From Euphorbia lathyris (taxonomy: Eukaryota > Streptophyta > Magnoliopsida > Malpighiales > Euphorbiaceae), in the NCBI RefSeq assembly GCF_963576675.1, contig NC_088915.1, positions 2,609,001 to 2,673,000 of the forward strand: a DNA stretch of 64,000 nt, given 5' to 3'. Shown here in pieces: positions 34,716 through 46,407 of the stretch. Numbering within the stretch: position 1 is the first letter of the stretch; each line of letters begins with the position of its first letter. A model generated the notes under the pieces. It saw nothing but the letters and a program-made list of their open reading frames with translations. It was not told where the DNA came from and made no database searches. The position numbers were made by a program, and so were the translations under genes.

Positions 34716-37519
34716 AGCTACCTAAACTAGATTAAAGTGTAAACATTTAAACTTTTTCAGAAAAATTATATACTTTGTTAAAAGGATTAATAAGTTTTAA
34801 ACAAGTTAAATTGGTAAAATGAATATTCTAAAAGTATAAAAAAGCAATTGAATTTTTTCAGATAAGTATAAGCGGTTAGGTATCTTAAGCTTTAATTATT
34901 AATTACATTCAGCAACTCTCTCTCATCCCTTTTTTTCTCCTCTCTTTTTTCTCATGGTTTCTGTTGAATTAGAGATTCTTTTTCCAATCAACATTCGAAA
35001 TTTATTTACAAATATACATCCATTTTAATCATGGAATTGGGATGCCGTAAAGGGATTACTTTATCAATCTTCCATTATCCAAAGATTTTCAACAAAAAAA
35101 AATTATTATGAGGAAAGTTGGTATGTTATTACTAATGGACGTATGAGGAATCTCATTCTTATAGATTGGATTTATAGAGGACTAGAATGGAAGAGGTAAA
35201 CTTGACACATAGGAACCAATTGCAGCATGTCTCCATACTTCTATCAAATTCAAGTGGATGTCTTGAGTTGTATAATTAATGAAAGAAAAACCTAACTAAT
35301 GATATCATTGTTATGGTTTAACTAAATGTTAAATGTGTTTTAATGTTTTTTTATCTGAGTCCATTATTATTAGGCAAATTAGAAAGAGGTGTGGTGTGCT
35401 TTGGGTATGGTAAGTAGTAGACATGTGGTGAAGAAGTTTTGTGATGAAAAGACACGTACATGGAAGATGTGGAGTGCAATGGATATTTAGAAATTGTTGA
35501 AGGAGGACATGTATATGTGATGAGAAGATACATGCATGGAAGATGTGGAGTGCTCCGAATAAGTTGAGAAACTAAGAGTAAGGCTATAAACCAACTCTGA
35601 ATCTAATTCTCTTTCTTCTTCTTTTTTCTGTTTTTGCTTGAGATTTTGTTATAGTATCTGAGCAAATACATTTCCCCATAAAAATCTTAGTCTTTCTCAT
35701 TGGTTTTGCATTCTTCAAACTTGATTCATGTTTGTTGTCTACCATCTTTCTTTCAAAAATGTCTTACATTGCGGTAGTAGCCGGAGAAAATTGCGGCAAT
35801 AAGGATAACAATCTTAATCAAGAAGGAAATTTTCTCGCATCTCTCTATATATAGTAGGTACATCTCCATGGGTAGTTCCATATAGCTTGCGAGCAATACC
35901 TTAGGTTTGTCAATAGTTTTGTTCAGTCTTACTTGCTCTACTTTCTAAAAAACACAAAATCCTAAAAAGTCTAAGAAAAAATAACTTTCTCTCTTATTTC
36001 ATAAAAGAAAAATCACACTTTTTTACACTTAATTATACACAGTATTATAATATTTTCCATTTAGCCAAATATTTTCCTCATTAATACCTAAACTAAACCT
36101 TCTTTAGAACCCATGCAAAAGACCTTTTGATTATATTTTGGTCAGACTAGCAAGTGATAGAGACTAAGAACTATACGCCATTACTTATCACAATACTTGT
36201 AATGAATTGAGTGTTAAATTTTAAACCTTTAGTGAAAAGTAAAGATTAAAGGCTACAAGAAAAGAAAAGCCTTGAGATATTACCTTATGAGGCTGTACAC
36301 TAGTTCATACTTTCAAATATGGGATGTATTGAATAATGTAATACTTTTGAGAAAACCATATTTTGTTAAAGTTCATCTATGTCGTATGATTTACATAAGT
36401 TGAGATTATTGAATGTCAGTGAAATAAGTCTTATCAAAGTTATAAGCTACATGGCTTGTTTGATTTCAAATTTTATTTTGAATCTAACACTTCCTTCAAG
36501 ACAAGGAATGTTCAAAATGTGACCAAGTTGTTATAACCATTTATATAATATTTTAACTCATTGTTTTATGTTATTTTTTAGTGGTTTGTCAATGTTTGTC
36601 CCTAGTTGTTAGTGTATTTTACTTTATTCTTCTATTGAATGGAGTTTTGAGTGATTTGAGGTGTTTTTGGAAATAAAACAAAGTAATTAGATAAATCTTC
36701 CAATAGACTGCTCGACCAGCTGACTGTAATTCTAGAATAAGAAGAAAAACTAAAATCTGCCTAAAAACTTCAAAACCTTCCTTACTAAATTCTAAATCAA
36801 TTATAGCAAGAAAAAGAAGAATCCTTAAAGGTTGGGGACATATAAATATGCTTAAAAAGACTCCAAAACCTTCCTTAATTATTTCCAAATCAATTATGGC
36901 AAGATAAAGCATCAATATTAAAGACAAGCTAGACATTTTAGGTGGTTTTTATATAAATAAGAGCCCCAAAACTCCTATAAATAGGGAGCTTTGCTAGTTT
37001 GTAGGTCTATGCTCCAAACACCATTTTTACATCATGTGTAACTCATTTTCATTATCTTTAGCTTTCAATTGCATTGGTGGTTATAAATTATTTTATTCAT
37101 TTCAGATCTAGTTCTTTTTTTATTATAGCAAGGGTTAAACTAACCCATAGTTTAGACCTTGCAAAACTCGACTTTGCTTTCTATTCACCTTGTGTTCTCA
37201 ATATACTATTATATTAAAGTTCATATTTTCTTTCATCTACATCTTCTTCCATTTCTAGATTTCATTTAATATATTGTGGTCAGACATGCATCCAAATCTG
37301 AGTACTATAGGATGTGAAAATCTTTGAGGATGCATCCCCAACTCGGAAAACTTTTCAGTGTACATTTAGCCAGAAATGAGACAAATAGCAGAAAACAAAT
37401 GTGAAGAACAATGGTCTAGAGAGAGAGGAAAGTTAATACTTACATGAGTGGTGCTGGGAGGAGAAAACTCAACCTCGTAGGTTGGGTCTCCCTCAAAGTA
37501 ACAAGTGTAGGGAACCCCT
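34716..37519. other. Intergenic DNA with weak LTR-like traces
   Basis: No gene was assigned. A 35-bp phrase ('tacatggaagatgtggagtg') recurs at about 35440-35480 and 35525-35555. TATAGTATCTGAGC (about 35649) resembles a decayed tRNA-Met primer-binding site, hinting at an old Copia leader. Near 36995, CCTATAAATAGGG is a good TATA context, possibly from another LTR. A phrase 'ccaaaaccttcctta' recurs at 36760-36890. Confidence 0.35.
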
Positions 37520-37534
37520 CAAATGTTCATATGG

Positions 37535-38375
37535 AACATGTGTCACTCAAAGGTGGTAACTAGTGAGCCTAGGGCGCAACTCTTCGGAGCACCACCCATT
37601 CCTGCAGGAGGACCTCTTGAACTGCCAGACATACCACAACCTCCACCAGATCAGCCTGTGAACCGCCTTGTCTTCCTCATCTTCACCCGAGGACAAAAAA
37701 AAAAAAGGGATGCTCTAATGAGGTAAAATATATGTGTATGTGTCTGATTAATGCAATACCACTCATCCTATTAGCGGCAACTGGTCAACGAAAGGTTCTG
37801 GAATGGGAGCCATGATCCTCTATCGAGTATGGAGAAGGCTCCTACAGAAGGCATGATAAGCACCCTCCACAATGGAGATTTTCACACTAAACCCGTAGAG
37901 ACCAAGATCATCCTTCCCAGAAGCCTAGAGATCTACATCATATGATGTCGCTTCCTTGGGATATGTTGTTGATATTCGGGCTTGTGGGAGGGATCAATCT
38001 TGGTATCTACCGGATTGGCATGGAGATCTCTAGTGTGGACGGTGGTGCTTATCCTGCCTCCCGTAGGAGACTTCTCCCTGCTCGGCCTAGGATCACAGCT
38101 CCCATTGTAGAGCCTTTCACAGTCCTTCCTTTTGTTGCCACTAATATAGTGAGTGGTACCTACATTATTCATACACATATCTTTTACCTTATTATTAGTG
38201 ACTTGAGTGCATTCCCTTTTTTAACCTCGATGGAAGAAGAGGTAGATAGGGTCGGAGACTGATCTTGTGGAGGTCATGCTATGTTTGGCAGTTTAAGAGG
38301 TCCTCCTGCGGGCATGGCTGGTGCTATGGAGTGGTGCACCCTCGGCTCACTAACTACCACCTTCGAGCGGTACAT
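37535..38375. repeat. Diverged palindrome of about 840 bp
   Basis: The centre is a perfect 14-bp palindrome, ACATCATATGATGT (37935-37948). Outward, the left arm (to about 37535) and the right arm (to about 38375) remain recognisably complementary along their length. For example 'ggaggacctcttgaactgcc' on the left pairs with 'ggcagtttaagaggtcctcc' on the right. Read outside-in, both arms encode a similar peptide: HSKVVTSEPRAQ...IPAGGPLELPDIP on the + strand and SKVVVSEPRVHH...MPAGGPLKLPNIA on the minus strand. It appears to be two old head-to-head copies of one unidentified sequence. Confidence 0.8.
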
Positions 38376-38917
38376 CTTCCTTATAAACATTTTTGGGGCG
38401 CCTTACATTGGGTACTTTGAGGACCAAATCTTCCTAGATCCCCTTTCTTTGTGTTCTTTTTCCATCTATTTGTCTCTTTTCTGTCAGATCTTTGCTTCCC
38501 AAATCCCTGACATGATCCAAGTCATGAATGCAATGAAGCACTAATAACGCCTCGACCATCATGATGTCCCAGTGATCTCCTGTTTGCATATGATATTAAA
38601 TGAATGATATGTTTATATATATGAATGCTATGCTTATTATCTATTTTTTGTTAGTTTATTCTACAGGCTATTGTTAGGGAGGAGCAGTGGAGGGTTTAGG
38701 GTTTAGGCTATTGTCAAAATTTTGCACATAAAAAAACTCAACACAATAATATGACGTGAGTGAGAATATTCCTCTTGTAAAAAATATATGTTAAAAATGC
38801 GACATCCGAGAAAGAAACATGGTTGTCAATGTATGCATTTATGTGGGCATAAAAGCCTTCTAAGGTGGACTTACTTGTCAGAAATAGTTTGAAAGAATTG
38901 CTTAGTTTGCCAAAATG
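37795..38917 (+). repeat. 1.1-kb direct repeat, copy A1
   Basis: It is almost identical to 40419-41498. It contains most of the palindrome and about 540 bp downstream. No gene family was recognised. Compared with A2 it keeps 44 bp (38063-38106) lying between two GTAG motifs. Confidence 0.92.
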
Positions 38918-39109
38918 GTTTCAGAGGACAAGGGTGAAGAGGAAAGGGAATTAGAGTTCTACTCTTACTACATATATTCTCTATAAAATGAGATTACATC
39001 TAATACAAGATCACAAATACTAAAATTGTTTTCATTAATCATGCTCTGCTTTTCACTAAAATTCATTAACAATCTTGATCAAGTTCAAGCTCTTAATAAT
39101 TGACAATTG

Positions 39110-39283
39110 ATGAATGCAGATTCTATATCATCTATGTCTTCCATTGATTTCTCATCTTCCTCAATAATGCATTCTTCACCCCAATTCAAACTCGATCAAT
39201 CACTCCCTTCATCCTTTCAGTCGGATAATTCTGATTCGGAAACTTCAAATTTGATAAATCTTCAATTTGAAAATCTTGATTAG
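39110..39283 (+). CDS. Unidentified 57-codon ORF, Ser-rich
   Basis: ATG 39110 to TAG 39281-39283 encodes a Ser/Asp-rich peptide (MNADSISSMSSIDFSSSSIM...). It has no domain and no clear promoter. It may be a fragment of a captured gene. Confidence 0.2.
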   Translation: MNADSISSMSSIDFSSSSIMHSSPQFKLDQSLPSSFQSDNSDSETSNLINLQFENLD

Positions 39284-39547
39284 GATTTTCTAATCCATCT
39301 ATGGAATCAGAGATATCCTGATCCAACAACAGCTTGGAGCAGAACTCATACTCATCTGTTTAACATCAACAAAATGATGATCAAGCAACTCCTTCACTGT
39401 CTATCGCGCTCTCTCTTAAAAACACTTGCTCAAAAAATCCTTCCCTTTCTATTGTAACCACATTGGAAATTCAGGCATGTCCTATATATAAGAATCCAAT
39501 TATAAGTAAAGCCAAAACTGGATCATTAGTATACTCTGACCATGAGA

Positions 39548-39998
39548 TTTTTCCTATCACCATTTATATAATTGTGCAACCTAATGCCCGCTCATGAACC
39601 ACACAAATGTAGTTGTGCCTGAGAAAACATCTACTTCTACAAATCTAGCATAGCTAAAATTATCAATTTTTTCTCCCTTTTAGTTATAAGAATGTTCTAG
39701 CCCTGAATATCACAATGTGGTAATCTTTTCTGTGTAAATAATTTAAGCATTCAATGATATTTCTTGTGTTTAAAAATTAATTATTCATTTATGAAATAAT
39801 TAAATCTGAAAATTAAAGAAATATCATACACAAGAAATATCATTAATGCTTAGATTATTTACACACAAAAATTGATAATTTGCTGATTTAGGATGTGCTA
39901 GATATGTACACTGTGGTTGCATGACGAGAGGAACAAGGATTTCTGGCTCATGTGTATGATATTATGTTGCACAATTATAGAAATGGTGATAGCTTTGA
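39548..39998. repeat. Fold-back with arms of about 170-230 bp
   Basis: The outer ends 'cctatcaccatttatataattgtgcaa' (left, about 39553) and 'ttgcacaattatagaaatggtgatag' (right, to about 39993) are complementary. So are the inner stretches 'gtgtaaataatttaagcatt' (39732) and 'aatgcttagattatttacac' (to 39864). The middle of the arms is more diverged. There is no coding capacity and no clear target duplication. Confidence 0.7.
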
Positions 39999-40364
39999 TT
40001 GTTCCCAATGTTATAAAACTCGGACCGGTTGGTCACTACAAGAAAAACGGTAATTAGCAACCAAAAATCTGGTTGCTAAATTGGTTGCTAACACTATTTA
40101 CGAACCAGAATTGCATATTTAGCAACCAAACTGGATCGGTTGGTAATTGCAAGGTTGCTAAAACTTTGATACCATATCAAGCTTCTCGGTTGCAATGTTT
40201 GCAACCACCATTTCAGTAGCTAATTTGGTGGCAAAATTAGAAACCGATCACTTGCAACCATATGTCAGTTACAAATCAATGAATAATTTTGCAAATCTAT
40301 TATGGTTACAAACTAACTTTTGGTCACAAGTAATCTGGTTGTTAAATTTATTGCTTTATGTCTG

Positions 40365-40366
<2 letters not shown>

Positions 40367-40411
<45 letters not shown>
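40367..40411. repeat. TA microsatellite
   Basis: A perfect TA run ends in TCTTAAAA (40411-40418), just before the A2 repeat copy. Confidence 0.95.
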
Positions 40412-40413
<2 letters not shown>

Positions 40414-40418
40414 TAAAA

Positions 40419-41498
40419 GTTCTGGAATGGGAGCCATGATCCTCTATCGAGTATGGAGAAGGCTCCTACAGAAGGCATGATAAGCACCCTCCACAACGGA
40501 GATTTTCACACTAAACCGGTAGAGACCAAAATCATCCTTCCCAGAAGCCTAGAGATCCACATCATATGATGTCGCTTCCTTGGGATATGTTGTTGATATT
40601 CGGGCTTGTGGGAGGGATCAATCTTGGTATCTACCGGATTGGCACGGAGATCTCTAGTGTGGACGGTGGTGCTTATCCTGCCTCCCGTAGAGCCTTTCAC
40701 AGTCCTTCCTTTTGTTGCCACTAATATAGTGAGTGGTACCTACATTATTCATACACATATCTTTTACCTTATTATTAGTGACTTGAGTGCATTCCCTTTT
40801 TTAACCTCGATGGAAGAAGAGGTAGATAGGGTCGGAGACTGATCTTGTGGAGGTCATGCTATGTTTGGCAGTTTAAGAGGTCCTCCTGCGGGCATGACTG
40901 GTGCTATGGAGTGGTGCACCCTCGGCTCACTAACTACCACCTTCGAGCGGTACATCTTCCTTATAAACATTTTTGGGGCGCCTTACATTCGATACTTTGA
41001 GGACCAAATCTTCCTAGATCCCCTTTATTTGTGTTCTTTTTCCATTTATTTGTCTCTTTTCTGTCAGATCTTTGCTTCCCAAATCCCTGACATGATCCAA
41101 GTCATGAATGCAATGAAGCACTAATAACGCCTCGACCATCATGATGTCCCAGTGATCTCCTGTTTGCATATGATATTAAATGAATAATATGTTTATATAT
41201 ATGAATGTTATGCTTATTATCTATTTTTTGTTAGTTTATTCTACAGGCTATTGTTAGGGAGGAGCAGTGAAGGGTTTAGGGTTTAGGCTATTGTCAAAAT
41301 TTTGCACATAAAAAAACTCAACACAATAATATGACGTGAGTGAGAATATTCCTCTTGTAAAAAATATATGTTAAAAATGCGACATCCGAGAAAGAAACAT
41401 GGTTGTCAATGTATGCATTTATGTGGGCATAAAAGCCTTCTAAGGTGGACTTACTTGTCAGAAATAGTTTGAACGAATTGCTTAGTTTGCCAAAATTT
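40419..41498 (+). repeat. 1.1-kb direct repeat, copy A2, flanked by a 16-bp direct repeat
   Basis: It is nearly identical to 37795-38917 but lacks the 44 bp between two GTAG motifs. TATATATATCTTAAAA occurs immediately before it (40403-40418) and immediately after it (41499-41514), as if the target was duplicated on insertion. It contains the palindrome centre (40559-40572) but only part of the left arm. Confidence 0.85.
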
Positions 41499-41947
41499 AT
41501 ATATATATCTTAAAATATTATTTCTACAATTTCAGAAATTCCATAATAAAACAGAAAATATAAATTATATAAAACTTATTAATGCGTAATAATTCAAGTT
41601 ATACATTCGCTAAAAAAAATTTAAAGTTACACATTGGTGTAAAAAAAATTAAAGTTATATATAAACTAAATTAAATACAAATAATTGTTGCTTGTATCCA
41701 TACAAGTAAATGTTGAGAAATCGGTCTCTTGGGTAAGGCACATAATCTGCTCGAGGGTGCACATTCATCATGCATGATGTGGGAAGCATAACGGTTGAAA
41801 TTTTCTCACCTGAACGAAAACCAAATAAACAAAAAAAAACATGATAAATCAATCTAAACATAATCACAATTACATTCAATTTTCTTTGATCACGAGAGTC
41901 TAGAGTGTGTTCTATAGGATTTATAATTAGATACAGTTTTCCGAACT

Positions 41948-42029
41948 TTTCACGGTTTTATATGATAGTTCATGTTAGCCGACCCCGAACCATTTCGGGG
42001 CTAAGGCTTTGTTGTTGTTGTTGTTGTTG
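41948..42029 (+). mobile_element. 3' end of an RTE-type LINE or related SINE, 82 bp
   Basis: The insert ends in TAGCCGACCCCGAACC...GGGGCTAAGGCTTTG followed by (TTG)n. This is a 3' tail I associate with plant RTE LINEs and with SINEs that use the same 3' end. TACAGTTTTCCGAACT is directly repeated on both sides (41932-41947 and 42030-42045), a 16-bp target duplication. The extreme 5' truncation is typical of target-primed reverse transcription. Confidence 0.8.
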
Positions 42030-42045
42030 TACAGTTTTCCGAACT

Positions 42046-43694
42046 ACAAAAATTTTAAAAATCCTCATAAGTGCACTCTGTTTTTTATGCATTGAATTTA
42101 AGTGTTAAATGACATTTTTTTTATCAATACTTACATTATAAACTGTATCAACAATCTTCAATGGACTAGTAAAATTAGAGGATCTGAGCAGCTGTATTCA
42201 ACTTCAAGAGGGTCACAAGAGCAGTGCCATCTACTTGAACTGACCTGAACTGAATCCAAGGATGGCCTGCAAAACAGTAGAATAAGTAACATTAGGAACA
42301 TTCCAAACATGAATTTAAAAACTATAAAAAGCCCTCTGCAACTTATTTAGTGTTCAATGAATTCAAGTTTAGCCATTCATATGAATTTAAATATCATCAC
42401 TTGCTCCACTTTTAAATAGCTGAAGGTGTTGTTAAGAAAATCATTCCAAACATGTGCCCATCTTATAGAGCTAATCCTAAACATGAAAATCAATGGCTTC
42501 CTCAAGAGGAATTGATCGGGAGTTAGCAATCCTACATATGGCCACTTCAAGAAGAAATCCTACTCATGTCCAGGAACCACAGTAATACACCTTAGGTGAA
42601 ATTGCATAAATGAATATCCATTTTAATAGAAGATCCTATTATCACTTAACTAGTAACATTACATATCAATAACATGAATTGACTCAAAGAACTATTTATA
42701 AAAATATGGCATAAATTATACTTTACTCCTCAAAGTTGCATGAATAGATGTTATATGAATTTTTCTATATCCATCCTAAGATATGAACTTAAAGCACGAG
42801 ACAGGGCATGTTACTTAGCCTTTTAACCCCAAAAGGCAGAACCAATTATCTACACTAACCCCAAAATCAGAAACAATTATCTATTAACCCAAAAGGCATA
42901 ACTAATCTGCAGGTAACTGATGATAACCAAAAATACAATTGTAATTATCATTTAAGACTATAATATCAAAAGCTAAGTTTAAGACTTCATCAGGACTCTA
43001 GCCAACATTTTTGCATTTAAAATAGAGACTCCACCATAAGTAACACCATAATGAAAATGACCTAACCAGTAAGTTATTAGCTCTTCTCAACCTCAACTTT
43101 TCAGCAAACCTCAACTTTTCGCACAACAGGAAAAGGTAACAACAGAAGCACAATGAAAACCACTTACCATAGACAAAAATAAAAACACTTCAAACAAAAT
43201 GAATGCTTCAATGCCAACATCAAACACTTCATCAAACACTTCAAACGCTAATACAACTTATTTATGATAACAGAAACCCTAGAAATAAACAATTAAGAGT
43301 CAATGAAAAGGACAAAATAAGAGTAAGACTGAGACTGACCTCCCTCACAGCCTCCATTAAAGAGAATGAGAAGCTCTAGAACTCCGAAAAACATGATTGA
43401 CTAGAACAGGGTGAGAAATCACAAAACTCCATGAACATCACAATAACCATCCCAAATCCAAACAAATATAGCCAAACAACCAGCTCAAGCCAAAAGACAC
43501 ATAATACCCTTTGCATCTCTAGGAGTTCTTAGAACTCGCAAGAACCCGAAAGAAAAAAAAAACCCGAAGTGGAAGAAGAGCGTGTAGAATGAGAGGAAAG
43601 AGCAAACCTTAGTCTTACCTTGCATGTAGGGATAGAGGCCAGCTAGACACCTTCAGGCAGGCGCCCGAAAGCCGAAGTTGTCCGACAGAACCCT
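42046..43694. other. CACTA 2 interior with unidentified sequence
   Basis: No gene was assigned. Minus-strand 42126-42270 looks exon-like (open stretch HPWIQFRSVQVDGTALVTLL, preceded by an AG-type acceptor), but I do not recognise it. Minus-strand 41655-41830 (GEKISTVMLPTSCMMNVHPR) is similar in quality. Both may be captured exons. Confidence 0.3.
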
Positions 43695-44187
43695 TAGAGG
43701 TCTGATTGGAACGAAACAAAGCCATAGAACCCATCTAGGAGAAGTAGAGGGAGATTGATTAAAGAGAAACCGAAGTGAAACAAACCGAGAACTCGTGTTT
43801 TCAAGGGTTCCAGGAGGACAATGATGCAAGAAGTGGAAGATGGGAGAGAAGGTGGAGGCAGACAACAAATGTAATTAGGGCTAATCTCTAATTTCTCCAT
43901 AGCACAAATATAAATCCCTAAAATGGACCAAATGGATACATCGGGCCTATTTAACCTTTATTTCTTAATGGGCTTGGTAAAATAATGCTAATTTGATTTC
44001 TTCATTCCTCACTTATATTTAGACTCATTAATTTAATTCAAATATACATGTTTATTACTTTATGTATTTGAATTGTGTTTTATAGTCTTAGTCGATGAAT
44101 TCTATTCGTTGGCTAAATTTCATAATGTAGTTTCCAAATAAATATATAATGTATTCTTAGGTTCAATTTAATACCAAATCCAACTTG

Positions 44188-44554
44188 TGTGAAAAGATTT
44201 CATTTGTTTTGTGATTTAATAATAGAATTGTAGTTTAATATTTATAAATTCGGAGAAATATTTATCTTTATCCATCTCATACAAAAGACAATATAATTTT
44301 TAATTTTTTTATGTCTAATCATATGTTTATGAATTGTTACTAATAAATGATAAAATGACGCACATATGAAGTGTAGATAATAAGATTTATGATCGATAAT
44401 ACAGTTTGATGAATTATCTATCAAATTGACCCAATTTGCCAACTTTATGAGTAAAATTGCTCTTCATAACCAATGTTAGTGGTAAAATTGCACCATTTTG
44501 AACGATTGAGATAAAATTGCTAATGTATGTAGACGTTAGACGTATTTTTGCAAC
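44188..44554. mobile_element. Truncated Mutator-like MITE, unit 1
   Basis: It matches the right two thirds of the MITE at 24275-24820 ('caaattgacccaatttgcca', 'gtaaaattgcaccatttt'). The left end is missing. Confidence 0.65.
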
Positions 44555-45389
44555 TTACCCCCTTAAATTTATTTTATACTTAAAAACTATTATTTTAAAT
44601 ATTAAAATATAATTTTATATTTTTCTTTTGTTTAAAAATATATTACCAGCATTTCTTTCTCTCTCCTTTCTTTCCTATTTAATTTCACTCAAAATATAAT
44701 TCAAATATCCAAGTATATATTATATATAGAAGTCCCTAAATGGCCTTAAAAATTTGCAACCACAAAATATATTTTGAGACCATTCGGTTGCAAAGTTTGC
44801 AACTATAAGAACTTTGAAACCGTGTTCAAGTCTCAAATGTATTTGACAAATGAGATTCTCAACTTGGCAACCGCAGGATGGGCTTTGCAACCACCTTGGT
44901 TGCAATATTGCAACCGACTTCAATTCGGTTGCAAATATCGATCTCTAATTACAGTTTTTCTTGTAGTGGGTTTGGTCAGTCGAACCAGGAACCGACATGA
45001 GTCCAGTCCGAGCTGAACTGGTTTGTTGAATAGTGACCCGAGTTCTTTTGCTTATTTGTTAAAAGAAAATATTAAATATGTTTATGAAACAAAAATAGCA
45101 AACTTTAATAAGAATTTGCACATTTAAACATAGATTGAGCAAAACATCCTCTAACATAACCAAACGCCTACAAGTAGCGTCCTCAAAAGGCAAACAGGCT
45201 TTAGATGCTGCGGATCCATTGAATGTATCAACACCAACGAACAAAGCTGAGGCAATTGAACTACATTTTATTCATAACCAGCGGGAAATGCCTTCTAGCA
45301 TACATCATAAAGTTGATGTTCCCCAAAATCCAGTAGAGATGTTGCAAGAGTGTGAATCAAAGGGATTCCTCTTGAGAAACCCCTAACTG

Positions 45390-45560
45390 AAATCATCAAG
45401 AGAAACTTCACTTTACGGCTGTACTCACAAGGTTTGATCAATTTCTGCTCCGGTCTTTGAAGGTCTGAAATCATCAACTTGGACATTAGATTCTCATCGA
45501 GAAAAATATTTGTTGATTTCACGTCTCGATGAATGATTGCTTTAGCGTACCCGTATGAAG
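45390..45560 (-). pseudogene. Receptor-like kinase fragment, unit 1
   Basis: The minus strand reads AKAIIHRDVKSTNIFLDENL followed by MSKLMISDLQRPEQKLIKP. HRDVKSTN is the catalytic loop of plant receptor-like kinases. The DFG motif that should follow is not conserved, and neither lobe is complete. The fragment stands next to, and opposite in strand to, a MAPKKK fragment. Confidence 0.65.
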
Positions 45561-45567
45561 AATTATA

Positions 45568-45775
45568 AAAATGGTGATAGGTAAAATCATATGGTCAAAG
45601 TATATTGATGATCCGATTTTGGCTTTATTTAAAATACGATCCTTCAACGAGATGCCTGAATTTTTGACTTGGTTATTAGAGAAAAATAAGGATTTTTTGA
45701 ACAAGTGTTTAAGGAGAGATCCCAGAGAGAGATTGATGGAGAAGGAGTTACTTGATCATGATTTTGTTTATGTTA
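45568..45775 (+). pseudogene. MAPKKK (MEKK-type) C-lobe fragment, unit 1
   Basis: The frame encodes DPILALFKI, EMPEFLTWLLEKNKDFLN and KCLRRDPRERLMEKELLDHD. These follow the C-terminal kinase subdomains IX-XI of plant MAPKKK13-21-like enzymes (DPxxALFKIG...PxxPxxLSxxxxDFLxKCLxRDPxxRxxAxxLLxHPF). No ATP-binding or catalytic motifs are present, so it is inactive as a kinase. Confidence 0.7.
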
Positions 45776-45814
45776 AAGAGATTTATATGAGTTCTTCTCT
45801 AAGCTTTGTGCTGC

Positions 45815-46110
45815 CACTACAAAAACAAAAGCCCTATTACGACCCTAAAATTCAAGATTTAACGACGCTTTTCGACATCCCTAAATGCTTACCCACGCTT
45901 TTCAAAGCATCGTTACAAACGTCATTAAATCGTGTGTCCTTAATTTTAACGACGCATAAAACATTGTGTGGATAAATTCCGTCTGACGATATACTGTATA
46001 CAAGTGTACGCTTAAATTTTGAGCATCATGATTTTTTTTTATATTATTTATTTTTAATTTCAGAAATTTTCACTACGTTTTAATAAAGCATCACAAAGTG
46101 AACGACACAT
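45815..46110 (+). mobile_element. Left end of a third CACTA family, unit 1
   Basis: It starts CACTACAAAAACAAAAGCCC and is followed by subterminal phrases 'aacgacgctttt' and 'acgcttttcaaagc'. The matching right end (...TTTTTGTAGTG) was not found before the end of the unit. The element is either truncated or its true extent is hidden by later changes. Confidence 0.5.
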
Positions 46111-46407
46111 AATATTTGTTATGTCATTATTTCGCATAACAAAATACTGGTAGCGTCTTGAATACAGCAACACTTTAATTTATGAGCGTCTCCAAATTGA
46201 CGAAATTTAGACAAAAAAATGTCTACATTTGGCTATATAAAAATGGCTGTATGTTAGCTAAAATATCGTCTCTAAATTGCGACGCTTGCATATTATTATG
46301 TCCCTATTTAATTTTATCCTCCAAAACGTTTCACAAACTCTCTTGGAATTTCCTATTTAATTTTATATGATTAATATTCAATGAGTAAATTGAGAAGAAG
46401 AAGACAA

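Larger units (their letters stand above)
40034..44968. mobile_element. CACTA transposon 2, non-autonomous, with nested insertions
   Basis: The left end CACTACAAGAAAAACGGTAA and the right end (reverse complement CACTACAAGAAAAACTGTAA) match over about 24 bp with one difference. The 3-bp duplication GGT is at 40031-40033 and 44969-44971. Both ends carry subterminal GGTTGC(A/T)A motifs in both orientations (40060-40350 and 44750-44945). No transposase is visible. Nested inside are the A2 repeat copy (40419-41498), a LINE 3' tail (41948-42029) and part of a Mutator-like MITE (44188-44554). Its right end is duplicated at 50261-51535. Confidence 0.88.

Noticed and set aside
35649..35662. Second Copia element based on a PBS-like TATAGTATCTGAGC
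   Set aside because: The match to the tRNA-Met site is imperfect and no LTR pair or coding motif could be linked to it. It is mentioned only as a trace.
45135..45386. 83-codon plus-strand ORF in unit 1 (and its duplicate in unit 2)
   Set aside because: It starts at TTG, not ATG. It matches no family I know and overlaps the kinase-fragment mosaic.
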